From Streptomyces akebiae (GTDB taxonomy: Bacteria > Actinomycetota > Actinomycetes > Streptomycetales > Streptomycetaceae): a stretch of 64,000 nt of DNA. Under the pieces are notes generated by a model. The model saw only the letters and a program-made list of their open reading frames with translations. It did not search any database and was not told where the DNA came from. Made by a program: the position numbers and the translations under genes. The stretch spans positions 4,836,001 to 4,900,000 of the forward strand of contig NZ_CP080647.1 in the NCBI RefSeq assembly GCF_019599145.1, read 5' to 3'. Below, piece by piece: positions 8,191-16,154 of this stretch. Within the stretch, counting starts at the first letter, position 1. Each line of letters starts with the position of its first letter.

Positions 8191-8784
8191 ATGGCGATGT
8201 GGGATCGGATCAAGGACCAGGCCAAGGGTCTGCAGCAGCAGGCGCAGGGCGCGCGGAGCGGCAGCGGACACGGGCAGCCGGGGGCGGGCCCCATGGGTGC
8301 CATGGGAGCCGGGTCCTCGGGCTCCGGGCGGTCCTCCGGCGGCTCGAAGGCCCAGCTGGTGAGCGCGCTCAAGTCCCAGCTCACCTCCCTCAAGACGGAG
8401 CTGAAGAGCGGCGCCTACCGGGACGCCAGCATGGCCATGTGCGCGCTGGTCGCCGCCGCCGACGGGAACGTGGACCCGGCCGAGCGTCAGCACGTGGAGT
8501 CGCTGATCCTGAACAACGACGTCCTGCAGAACTTCCCCGCGGACCAGCTGCGGCAGCGCTTCAACCGGCACGTGGACCAGCTCTCCCGCAACTTCCAGCA
8601 GGGCAAGGCCGAGGCCCTCACGGAGATCGCCAAGGCCGCGAAGAAGCCGACGGAGGCGCGGGCCGTCGTCCAGACCGGCTTCGTGGTCGCGGGCGCGGAC
8701 GGGTACATCGCGCAGACCGAGGAGCAGGTCCTCCGTGAGGCCTGCGCCACCCTCGGCCTGTCCCCGCAGGAGTTCGGTCTCTGA
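8191..8784 (+). CDS. TerB-like tellurite-resistance domain protein
   Basis: The 197-residue product has an amphipathic N-terminal helix (MAMWDRIKDQAKGLQQQAQG) and a Gly/Ser-rich linker (residues about 25-55). A C-terminal all-helical TerB-type domain follows, with ASMAMCALVAAADGNVDPAE and a second acidic repeat, TGFVVAGADGYIAQTEEQ. TerB domains carry acidic metal-binding helices and take part in membrane-associated stress and phage-defence functions. This stand-alone gene has no other ter genes nearby, so a direct tellurite role is not supported. The ATG at 8191 follows GAGGTGG; a GTG at 8182 is an alternative. Confidence 0.8.
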   Translation: MAMWDRIKDQAKGLQQQAQGARSGSGHGQPGAGPMGAMGAGSSGSGRSSGGSKAQLVSALKSQLTSLKTELKSGAYRDASMAMCALVAAADGNVDPAERQHVESLILNNDVLQNFPADQLRQRFNRHVDQLSRNFQQGKAEALTEIAKAAKKPTEARAVVQTGFVVAGADGYIAQTEEQVLREACATLGLSPQEFGL

Positions 8785-8845
8785 CACCGGCCGGCCACAC
8801 GGCGCGTGCGCCTTCCGAGAAGCCCCTGGGCCGCCCTTTCGCGGC

Positions 8846-9181
8846 TCAGGGCAGCGGATCCGGGCGGCGGCCCCGGCGGAGGGCTCGGCCGCACCAGACG
8901 ATGACGGCCGCGTTGGCCAGGGCGCCGAGAAGCACGGCGCCGACGGCCATCGCGGCCCCGTCCGGCAGGGCGAGCCACACGAAGCCGACCGGGGCAGTGG
9001 CCAGGATGGGGACGACCATCGCCATGGACCCGCCCGAGCCGTCGTCGGAGCTCGCCGCCAGCGCCCAGACCAGCAGACCGACGCAGAGCGCGAGGTAGGC
9101 GAGGGCGAGGAGGTCGCCGGGGCCGGGGCGGCGGCGCGGGAAGGGCCGGCGCGGCGCGGGAGGGGTCGGTTCCACGGTCAT
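8846..9181 (-). CDS. Small membrane protein (possibly SCO4225 family)
   Basis: The 111-residue protein has a Pro/Arg-rich cytoplasmic start (PTPPAPRRPFPRRRPG) and three hydrophobic segments: LLALAYLALCVGLLVWALAA, VVPILATAPVGFVWLALP and MAVGAVLLGALANAAVIVW. An Arg-rich end follows (GRALRRGRRPD). The pattern resembles a family of small Streptomyces membrane proteins that I recall as SCO4225-like, but I cannot confirm it. No function is known. It precedes, on the same strand, nothing but the TerB gene convergent to it. Confidence 0.6.
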   Translation of the reverse strand: MTVEPTPPAPRRPFPRRRPGPGDLLALAYLALCVGLLVWALAASSDDGSGGSMAMVVPILATAPVGFVWLALPDGAAMAVGAVLLGALANAAVIVWCGRALRRGRRPDPLP

Positions 9182-9263
9182 GGGGCGGTCCTGGTGGTCT
9201 CGGGGTGGTCCTGCTCGGGGTGGTCCTGGTCGTCCCGGGGTGAGCCTGGGCGACTCGGGGGCT

Positions 9264-9947
9264 TCAGAGGTGGGTGCCCGGGGGGTTCGGGCGGGCCAGG
9301 CCCAGGTCGTAGGCGAGGATCGTGGCCTGGACGCGGTCGCGCAGGCCGAGTTTGCGGAGCAGGGCGTTGACGTGGGACTTCACGGTGCCGACGGTGATGC
9401 CGAGTTCCTCGGCGATCTCCGCGTTGGTGAGTCCGGTGGCGACCAGGGCGAGGACGCCTCGCTGGCTGTCGGTCAGGGTGTCGAGGGCACGGAGGCTGCC
9501 GGCGTCCGCCGTCGCCGGCGTCGTGCCGGACGCGTAGTGGCCGATGAGGCGACGGGTCGCGGACGGGGCGAGCACACTCTCGCCGGCGGCCACCACCCGG
9601 ATGCCGGCCAGCAGTTCGGCGGCGTGCACGTCCTTGAGGAGGAAGCCGGAGGCGCCGGCGCGCAGGGCGTCGAAGACGTACGCGTCGAGGTCGAAGGTGG
9701 TCAGGACGAGGACGCGGGGCGCGTCGTCCCGGCCGGTGATGATGCGGGTCGCGGCGATGCCGTCCAGTTGGGGCATCCGTACGTCCATGACGACGACGTC
9801 CGGTGCCAGCTCCTCGGCCAGCCGCACCGCTTCGGCGCCGTCGGCGGCCTCACCGACGACCGTCATGTCCTCCTCCGCGTCGATCACGGCGGCGAATCCC
9901 GCCCGTACGATGCCCTGGTCGTCGACGACCAGCACCCTGAGGCTCAT
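9264..9947 (-). CDS. NarL/FixJ-family response regulator
   Basis: The 227-residue protein has an N-terminal receiver (residues 1-120). It shows the acidic pocket VVDDQGIVRAG, the phospho-acceptor in VVVMDVRMPQLDG (near residue 54), and the conserved Lys in GFLLKDVHAAE. A LuxR-type helix-turn-helix ends the protein: LTNAEIAEELGITVGTVKSH. It should bind DNA when phosphorylated by the histidine kinase encoded immediately upstream. The kinase stop and this ATG overlap as ATGA at 9944-9947, which indicates coupled translation. Targets cannot be predicted. Confidence 0.93.
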   Translation of the reverse strand: MSLRVLVVDDQGIVRAGFAAVIDAEEDMTVVGEAADGAEAVRLAEELAPDVVVMDVRMPQLDGIAATRIITGRDDAPRVLVLTTFDLDAYVFDALRAGASGFLLKDVHAAELLAGIRVVAAGESVLAPSATRRLIGHYASGTTPATADAGSLRALDTLTDSQRGVLALVATGLTNAEIAEELGITVGTVKSHVNALLRKLGLRDRVQATILAYDLGLARPNPPGTHL

Positions 9948-12409
9948 CCGTCACTTCCCTCTTCGTCCTCTGTCGCGTCGCCCTGCTGCGGAACCGGTGC
10001 CGCGGCGAGCGGCAGCCGAAGGTGGACCGTGTCCGGACCGCCGGTGGTCAGGGTGCCGCCGAGCGGCGCGACGCGGGCCGTCAGCCGCTCCCGTACGGCG
10101 GTGCGCGCGGCGCGCGGCACCCCGGTGGCGGTGAGCGTCAACGTACCGTCGTCCGCGTCGAATTCGAGCATCGCGGGTTGGTCGCCACCGGCCGCGAGGA
10201 TCGTTTCGGCGGCGTGGTAGGCGGCCAGATCGACGGCCGTGGGCAGGCGCTCGGGCACCCGGTCGGTCAGCCTTATCCGGACGTCGCGGCCGGTGGCCCG
10301 GCTCTGGTGGGCGAGCAGGTCGAGGGCCTGGAGGGTGGGCTGCGGACGGCGGGCGGGGTCCGCGCCGCGTTCGCCGTCGCGGACGGTGTCGAGCAGGGCG
10401 CGCATCGCGGCGAGGGCCTCGCGGGCGCGGTCCGCGACCGCGTCGAGCCGGCCCGCCCGTGCCTCCACGACCATGTCGGCGGTCCGGGACAGCACGGTCG
10501 TCTCCAGGCCCGCCGCGATCCGCCGCCGCTCGGCCCACGCGTCCCGCACGGCCTCCTCGGTCCACACGGCGACCCGCTCGTCCCGCGCCCCCCGGGCGTC
10601 CCTCTCCCGCCGCCCGCGCACCACCCCACCCCACACGGCACCCCCCACCACGACCGTCACCCCACCGCACACCGCGACCCCGACCACCCACACGGAAACC
10701 CCGGTCCCCCGCCCGACCACGGCGACGACCCCGGCGAGGCTGTGCGCGACCACGGCCGCGAGCGGAAACACCACCGACTCGCGCATCCCGTGCGGAACGC
10801 CGCGCGCCGCGCCGTCCGCCGCGCTCGCCCTGCCCGCCGCCTCCGCCGCCCGCTCCGTCGTGGCCGTGGCTGTCGTGGGTTCCGTGGCTGTCGTGGGTTC
10901 CGTGGCTGCCCGGTGGTCCTCCGCGATCCTGCGTGCCGTCCGGGTCGCGAGGGCCGCGCAGGTGGTGAGGAGGCTCAGGGCCGGGGGGAGAAGGGGTGGG
11001 CCGGTGTAGTGGGCCGTGGTCATGGCCAGGGGCCACAGGAGGGGGAGGGCGAGGAGGGCGGTGAGAGCGGTCCGGGGGGCGCGGGGGAGCCACAGCAGCG
11101 TGAGGGCCTGGGCCGCGGCGAGCAGGGCGAAGAGGGTGCCGGGGGAGGCCTGTTCGGTGGCCGTGGCGGTGTCCGGGCGGATGACCAGCGCCGGGAGCAG
11201 GGGCTGCAGGACGAGTCCGACCGCGGCCACCAGCTGCGCCACCCGGTAGCCGCGCGGGAACGCCGCCTCCACCGGCGCCGCCGTCCGGCCGGGCAGCGCC
11301 GCCCGGATCTCCCAACCGCCCTCCCCCGTCGGCCCGCTGGTCAGCGTTCCGCCCGCCTCCCGCGCCCGCGAGCGCAGGAAGCCCTGGCCGCGCCCGCCCC
11401 CGAGGCCCGAGGCGTGCGCCGTCGTCCCGGCGGGCGGCGCCGCGCTCGTGACCACGACGTCCGTGCGGGCGTCGCCGTAGCGCACCCGCACCCGGGTGTG
11501 CGCGCCCGGCGCGTACCGGGCCACGTTGGTCAGGCCCTCGCGCACGATGCCGTACGCCGCGTCCGCGACGGCCCCGTCCGGCAGGGGGTCGATCTCGCAG
11601 TCGATCCGCTGGTCGAGGCGGCGGAACCCGGCGACCAGGTCCAGCAGCCGTTCCTCCGGCGACGGCAGGTCCTCCCGGGAGGGCGCCGGTGCCCGCACCG
11701 CACCGAGCGCACGGGTGACCTCCTGGCCGGTCTCGACGGCGAACTCCAGTGCCTCTCCGGCCAGTTCGGGCCGCTGGTCACGCAGTCCGAGCGCGGCCCC
11801 CGCCGTGACGACGACAGCCGTCAGGTGGTGGGCGCTGACATCATGCAACTCCCGTTCCATCCGCCGCCGTTCGGCCGCCGGCAGCCGATGCCGCTCCGAC
11901 TCGGCCCGCTTCAGCCGCTGCTCGGCCGCCCACCGTGCGCGCCGGGACCGCCGTACGAGGAGACCGGCGCCGCAGACGGTGGCGTACAGCAGGGCGGTGA
12001 GGACGACGTCGAGGCCGGCGCGGTCGCTGAGGCCGTGCAGGCTGATCTGCTGGAGGAACTGCCAGGTGGCGAGCGCCACCGCGCACAACACGGCGGTGAA
12101 GGTGTCGCGTTCGGTCGCCACGGTGTACAGGGCCAGCGCGACGCCCGCCGTGCCGAGCAGGGCCGTCGCCCCGACGGGCAGCGGGCCCGCGCCCAGCGCG
12201 CACGCGACGGCGACCACGACGAGGGCGGCCACCGGGCGACTGCGGCGCAGCGCCAGCGCGGCCGTCACGACTCCGGCGACCAGGGCCGCCACCAGCAGGG
12301 CCGCCCCGCTCGGGACGGTCCCACGCACCAGTGCCGCCCCGGGCCACACCACGGCCTGGGCGACGATCAACAGGACCGGGAGCAGCCGGTCGTCCTCTGT
12401 CCGCATCAT
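9944..12409 (-). CDS. Double-module sensor histidine kinase (second module degenerate)
   Basis: The 821-residue protein is a tandem duplication. Module 1 has a block of N-terminal membrane helices, a HisKA_3 dimerisation helix (RRMERELHDVSAHHL, with His189 as phospho-acceptor), and an ATPase domain (GIVREGLTNVARYAPG, then GLGGGRGQGFLRSRA). A second membrane block follows (about residues 385-475), then a Thr/Ala-rich repeat linker, a third hydrophobic block (about 530-585), and a second kinase-like region. There the dimerisation helix reads AERRRIAAGLETTVLSRTADM, with Glu where the LHD histidine should be. The last ATPase-like part (YHAAETILAAGGDQP) is also weak. Only the first module should phosphorylate the partner regulator; the second may sense or tune. 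It is translationally coupled to the response regulator. Confidence 0.88.
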   Translation of the reverse strand: MMRTEDDRLLPVLLIVAQAVVWPGAALVRGTVPSGAALLVAALVAGVVTAALALRRSRPVAALVVVAVACALGAGPLPVGATALLGTAGVALALYTVATERDTFTAVLCAVALATWQFLQQISLHGLSDRAGLDVVLTALLYATVCGAGLLVRRSRRARWAAEQRLKRAESERHRLPAAERRRMERELHDVSAHHLTAVVVTAGAALGLRDQRPELAGEALEFAVETGQEVTRALGAVRAPAPSREDLPSPEERLLDLVAGFRRLDQRIDCEIDPLPDGAVADAAYGIVREGLTNVARYAPGAHTRVRVRYGDARTDVVVTSAAPPAGTTAHASGLGGGRGQGFLRSRAREAGGTLTSGPTGEGGWEIRAALPGRTAAPVEAAFPRGYRVAQLVAAVGLVLQPLLPALVIRPDTATATEQASPGTLFALLAAAQALTLLWLPRAPRTALTALLALPLLWPLAMTTAHYTGPPLLPPALSLLTTCAALATRTARRIAEDHRAATEPTTATEPTTATATTERAAEAAGRASAADGAARGVPHGMRESVVFPLAAVVAHSLAGVVAVVGRGTGVSVWVVGVAVCGGVTVVVGGAVWGGVVRGRRERDARGARDERVAVWTEEAVRDAWAERRRIAAGLETTVLSRTADMVVEARAGRLDAVADRAREALAAMRALLDTVRDGERGADPARRPQPTLQALDLLAHQSRATGRDVRIRLTDRVPERLPTAVDLAAYHAAETILAAGGDQPAMLEFDADDGTLTLTATGVPRAARTAVRERLTARVAPLGGTLTTGGPDTVHLRLPLAAAPVPQQGDATEDEEGSDG

Positions 12410-12813
12410 GGCGCCCCCAGGCTAGAGCGGAGCCGACCCGCCCCGAGTCCGGCTGAAGACCGAGGTCCTCCTCGTACCTGGGTTATAGGCGCCGACGGGG
12501 GGTGGGCCCTGCCGGAGGCCCGTCCCGCCGGAGGCCGGGACTTGTGAGGTTGGACCTCCTGGGAGCACGGGCCGTGGCTGGCGAGGGGCGCTGCCGGGGT
12601 TGCGCGGTCTGCCGGGGTCGTCGGCCGTCCTGCGTCCTGCGTCGTCGTCGCCGGGTGCGGGGCGCACAGGCCGCACAGGCCGCACAGGGCGTGCAGGGCG
12701 TGCAGGGCGTGCAGGGCGCGGGCGCTGTCCACAGGCTGTGGACAGCGCCCGCGCCCGCAGACGCCGGGCGTTCCCGCTGCCGGCGTCCGTGAGGGCTCAG
12801 GGGCGGGCGCGCG
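12410..12813. other. Intergenic region with 9-bp tandem repeats
   Basis: The region lies between the start of the double kinase and the stop of the DacB gene, both leftward. From 12663 to 12716 there are about three 9-base units of the CGCACAGGC type followed by about three or four of the GTGCAGGGC type. A perfect hairpin follows at 12714-12756. The rest should hold the kinase promoter. No coding frame with convincing protein features was seen. Confidence 0.5.
12714..12756 (-). terminator. Perfect 20-bp hairpin terminator after the DacB gene
   Basis: The left arm (12714-12733) and right arm (12737-12756) are fully complementary over 20 bp, with a GGC loop. It stands about 58 bases beyond the stop of the leftward D,D-carboxypeptidase gene, so it probably ends that transcript. 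Arm centres read GCTGTCCACA and TGTGGACAGC. Confidence 0.8.
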
Positions 12814-14178
12814 CTACGCCCAGCAACCGTTGACCGTGGCCGCGAGGCCGTCCAGGGCGTCCTTGATGTCGTTCGCCCCGGCGGTGGAGTCGTTCTCGAT
12901 GAACGAGAAGACCTTCCAGCGGCCGTCCTGGGCCTGGGTGAGACCGCTGAGGGCGACGGCACCGGTGAGCGTGCCGGTCTTGGCCTTGACCTGACCGACC
13001 GCGCAGCTGGAGTCGGCGGTGTCGAAGCGCCCGAACTCCGGGCCCAGCGTGGCTCCGGCCTCACCGGAGACGGGCAGCCCGTCGATGACGTACTTCAGCG
13101 TCTGCGCGTGCCGGGGGTCGGCGGTTAGGTCGACGATGTCGGCGATGGTCCGCGCCGGGATCCGGGTCGCGCGGGACAGCCCGCTGCCGTCGTACATCGC
13201 GAAGTTGTCGAGCGAGATGCCGTACCGGGTGAGGACGTCACGCACGACGGCGGTCCCGTCCTCGAAGGTGGCGGAGCGGCCGGCGCCGAGCGCGGTGAGC
13301 CGCAGCAGCGACTCGGCGATGTCGTTGTCGCTGACCTTGAGCATCTGCTTCACGATCGTGGACAGCTTGTCGGACGTGTGCGTGGCGACGGGCACGTCGC
13401 CCTTGCCGACCATCCCGCGCGAGACCTCCCCGTCGACCGTGACCCCGCGCTCGGCGAGGAGCCCCGCGAAGACACCGCCCGCGTCGAGGGAGGTGTCCTC
13501 GACGTTGTGCGAGTCGACGACCAGGGCGCGTACGGGGGCGACGGAGTCGGGGTAGTAGCCCGTGTTCCAGCCGTTCGCGAGGGTCGGCTCCGGGAAGAGG
13601 CTGTCGTCGATACGGACCTTCACGGAGGTCAGCCCGGCGTTCTTCAGCCCGGCGACGGCGGTCTTGGCGAGTGCGTCGAGGTCGTCGGTGGTCAGTGTGC
13701 GGTCGCCGCCGCCGACGAGGGTGAGCGTGCCGTCGCCGTAGACGACCTTCGTGGTGAGCCGGTGGTCCGGGCCCAGGACCGTCAACGCGGCCGTGGCAGT
13801 GGCGAGTTTCGTGTTGGACGCGGCCATCAGCGCGGTGTCCGCGTCGTGGCCCCACACCACCTTGTCCGACTTGGCGTCGATGACGACACCGCTGAGCCTG
13901 CTGCCGAGACGGGTGTCCTGGCTGCGCGTGTCCAGGTCGTCCGCGATCTTCTGTTCGGCGGCGTCGAGCGAGGCGGCGTCGGATGCGGTGGCGTCGGGCG
14001 CGGTCGTCGCCGCCTTCGCGGTGGTCTTGTCGGCGGCGAAGGCGGACGTCCCGGCCAGGATCGTGCCGGCGACGGGGGTGACCACGGCGAGCACGGCCGC
14101 CCGCCGGAGCGCCGGGTTCGGGGCCTTGGCCTTGCGGTGCCGGCCGCTCGTGCGGAGGGAGGGGGTGGGACTGGACAT
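12814..14178 (-). CDS. dacB: D-alanyl-D-alanine carboxypeptidase/endopeptidase (PBP4 type, peptidase S13)
   Basis: The 454-residue protein begins at the ATG at 14178, after a GAGGTCC ribosome binding site; a longer frame from 14301 lacks support. A twin-basic start and hydrophobic stretch (AAVLAVVTPVAGTILAGTSAFA) form a secretion signal. All three penicillin-binding motifs are present: S121-N-T-K124 in AASNTKLATA, S283-D-N in KVSDNDIAES, and K400-T-G in VKAKTGTLTG. S13 enzymes trim or cleave peptidoglycan peptides in the cell envelope. Length and motif spacing suit the PBP4/DacB family. A 14-base motif upstream (14237-14250) is shared with the secreted gene at 48161. Confidence 0.92.
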   Translation of the reverse strand: MSSPTPSLRTSGRHRKAKAPNPALRRAAVLAVVTPVAGTILAGTSAFAADKTTAKAATTAPDATASDAASLDAAEQKIADDLDTRSQDTRLGSRLSGVVIDAKSDKVVWGHDADTALMAASNTKLATATAALTVLGPDHRLTTKVVYGDGTLTLVGGGDRTLTTDDLDALAKTAVAGLKNAGLTSVKVRIDDSLFPEPTLANGWNTGYYPDSVAPVRALVVDSHNVEDTSLDAGGVFAGLLAERGVTVDGEVSRGMVGKGDVPVATHTSDKLSTIVKQMLKVSDNDIAESLLRLTALGAGRSATFEDGTAVVRDVLTRYGISLDNFAMYDGSGLSRATRIPARTIADIVDLTADPRHAQTLKYVIDGLPVSGEAGATLGPEFGRFDTADSSCAVGQVKAKTGTLTGAVALSGLTQAQDGRWKVFSFIENDSTAGANDIKDALDGLAATVNGCWA

Positions 14179-14236
14179 GCGAGGACCTCGGTGGGGGGAG
14201 GAAAACTTGAAAGAGAAAGTAACAGTCGTCGCTCGC

Positions 14237-14250
14237 ACTACCGCCGGGTA
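14237..14250. promoter_or_regulatory. Shared 14-base motif, copy 1
   Basis: ACTACCGCCGGGTA lies 59-72 bases upstream of the DacB start and recurs identically at 48769-48782. Its core TACC-GCCG-GGTA is an inverted repeat of the size of a dimeric regulator site. The regulator is unknown. Confidence 0.4.
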
Positions 14251-14322
14251 CTTTGTGAAGACTTGACGCACTCTCTCCTTGGTGACGGCGACCACAACCA
14301 CCCGGTCCGGTGCGGAAACCGG

Positions 14323-15115
14323 TCAGTGGAAGAGGGCCGTGAGGAGGTCGTCGCCGAGGCGGCGTACGCGTTCCAGGTGGAGTTGGCAGCAGGCGCGACG
14401 GCCGTCTCGCTCGACCATGACGAGGCCGGCCTCGCGCAGTCGGGCCAGATGCCGGGAGACCTGGGGCAGGGACATCCCGCCCCTGGTGGCCAACTCGGAG
14501 GGGGTCAGCGGCTCGCGGGCGACGGCCCGGGCGATGCGCTGCCGACCGGGGTCCCGCAGCACCTCCAACCGCCGGTGCACGGTCGCGCAACCGGGCTGGT
14601 CGTCGGTCTCCTGCAACAGCGGTACTGCACGACCGCCGCGAACCCCGGCTCGTGCTTGACCAGCAGGTGCGGGCCGCCGAACACCGGCGGCACGACCGGG
14701 ACGGGTGCCGTGGCGACGTTCACGATGCCGTGGTGGAACTTGTCGAAGACCACGCGGGGCGGCCCGTCCCGGTACGAGGCCGCCGGGTCCAGGGCGGCGA
14801 GCGCCCGGCCGGGTCCGTCGTGCTCGACCGCCCTGCGCAGCCCCGGCAGTTGCCCCGAGATCGCCCGGGCGGCCCGCGCCAGATCGGGTTCCAGTGCCCG
14901 CGCGGCCCGGCCCAGCAGATCCAGCAGATCCGTACGCAGTGACTCCGGCGCGTGCAGCAGCCTGCGCGCCGGCTCCGACCGGGCCGTCGACCGTCGCTCC
15001 GCCGCCTCCAACAGCCCTTCCCGCTGGGCCTGTTCCTCCGGTACCCGGTCCAACGGCATCCCGGGGTCGGTCCCGTATGCCTCCAGGCCGCGCGCCCAGT
15101 GGATCGCCGGGGGTC
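14323..15115 (-). pseudogene. ArsR-type regulator, frameshifted and N-terminally truncated
   Basis: The C-terminal winged helix is intact in one frame: LTPSELATRGGMSLPQVSRH, then LREAGLVMVERDGRRACCQL, ending DDLLTALFH. The preceding domain is only readable in another frame, containing YRDGPPRVVFDKFHHGIVNV and VPPVFGGPHLLVKHEPGFAA. The two frames meet at about 14610-14630, so a small indel separates them. At the 5' side the reading (AIHWARGLEAYG) has no start codon and stops against a piece of an unrelated gene on the other strand at about 15115. It is probably a non-functional remnant of a large ArsR-like protein with an N-terminal sensor domain. Confidence 0.7.
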
Positions 15116-15289
15116 CCGCAGCTCGTCGAGGACCTCGGCACCCAGATCGACGCCATGATCGAGGACGGCACCTACGTCAGGCTCTACCGGAAGCACTTCC
15201 ACGACCCGATCGCCGCCGACCTCCTCACGGTCCGCCGGAAGCCGGCCTCCCAGATAGCCAGCACGGACCTGGAGCCGACGAAGATCTGA
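15113..15289 (+). pseudogene. C-terminal fragment of an extracellular solute-binding protein
   Basis: About 57 codons read QLVEDLGTQIDAMIEDGTYV and then RLYRKHFHDPIAADLLT, ending at TGA 15287-15289. The pattern, a helix with DGTYxxLYxK followed by a short tail, is characteristic of the last helices of family 3 solute-binding proteins that deliver amino acids to ABC transporters. No start or upstream part exists; the frame begins exactly where the truncated ArsR gene ends on the other strand. This points to a deletion or recombination joining two genes. Confidence 0.6.
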
Positions 15290-15420
15290 CCGCGCTCCGA
15301 GGCTCCCTCGCCCCCCGCCCCCGCCCCCGCTCCCGCTCCCGGCATGCCGTTGTCAGTGCCGGGAGCTAGTCTCCGGACCAACCGACCGTACGCCCGTTTG
15401 TCCGTTTCAGGGAGGTTCTC

Positions 15421-15834
15421 ATGGTCTCGCGGCTCAACCCGTACCTCAGTTTCGACGGCGACGCCCGGCAGGCGATGGAGTTCTACAAGGAGGTCTTCGG
15501 CGGCGAGCTGACGCTGCACACCTTCGGCAACTTCGGCCAGCCCGGCGCCCCGGAGTCCGACAAGATCATGCACGGCATGCTGGAGGCACCGAACGGCTTC
15601 ACCCTCATGGGCGCCGACACCCCGCCCGGCATGGAGTACCAGCCCGGCGGCGGCTTCTCCGTGAGCCTCAGCGGCGAGGACGACACCGAACTGCGGGGCT
15701 ACTGGGAGAAGCTCTCCGCGGGCGGCACCGTCTCCGTCCCGCTCGACAAGCAGATGTGGGGCGACGTCTTCGGCATGTGCACGGACCGCTTCGGCGTCCC
15801 GTGGATGGTCAACATCAGCGAGCCGCAGGGCTGA
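15421..15834 (+). CDS. VOC-family protein (PhnB/glyoxalase-like)
   Basis: The 137-residue product is a single vicinal-oxygen-chelate domain. It shows the PhnB-like start RLNPYLSFDGDARQAMEFYK, then VFGGELTLHTFGNFGQPG. Later come MHGMLEAPNGFTLMGADTPP and the end WGDVFGMCTDRFGVPWMVNI. PhnB-type members are usually soluble, dimeric and of undetermined substrate; possible roles include small-molecule modification or antibiotic sequestration. The ATG follows a purine-rich GGGAGG about 5 bases upstream. It stands alone, just after the pseudogene junction. Confidence 0.9.
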   Translation: MVSRLNPYLSFDGDARQAMEFYKEVFGGELTLHTFGNFGQPGAPESDKIMHGMLEAPNGFTLMGADTPPGMEYQPGGGFSVSLSGEDDTELRGYWEKLSAGGTVSVPLDKQMWGDVFGMCTDRFGVPWMVNISEPQG

Positions 15835-16154
15835 TCGCCGACGGCTCGTGGAGGTGAGCGCCTACGGGCGCGGGGCCGAACGCCTACGGACGCGGGTGCG
15901 TCGTGGTGGCCGCCCGCCCAGCCCCCGCGCCCTGAGAAGCAGGGTCGGGCCCGCAGAGTCGGGCCCGCAGGGCCAGGCCCGCAGGGCCGCTGTCTTTCGA
16001 GGCCGCTGTCTTTCAGGGCCGCTGTCTTTCAGGGCCGCAGGGCCTGGTCACCACGTCGGGTGCGCGGGCCGCATCCCCCATGTGACCCGCCCGGAGGCGT
16101 ACGCGCGTGCCGTGACGGCCGTCGTCGAGACGACCGGCACGGCACGCGCGTCCC
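15835..16154. other. Intergenic region with 16-bp tandem repeat
   Basis: Between convergent genes ending at 15834 and 16155. At 15986-16033 three 16-base units occur: GCCGCTGTCTTTCGAG, then GCCGCTGTCTTTCAGG twice. GGGCCCGCAG-type repeats lie on either side. No open frame with protein-like content was found. The repeats can fold into GC hairpins and could serve as terminators. Confidence 0.5.

Noticed and set aside
8191..8784. Tellurite-resistance operon
   Set aside because: Only one TerB-like gene is present; no TerD, TerC or other ter genes lie nearby.
10022..12547. 841-codon rightward frame
   Set aside because: Shadow of the double histidine kinase; low-complexity Arg/Gly/Pro composition.
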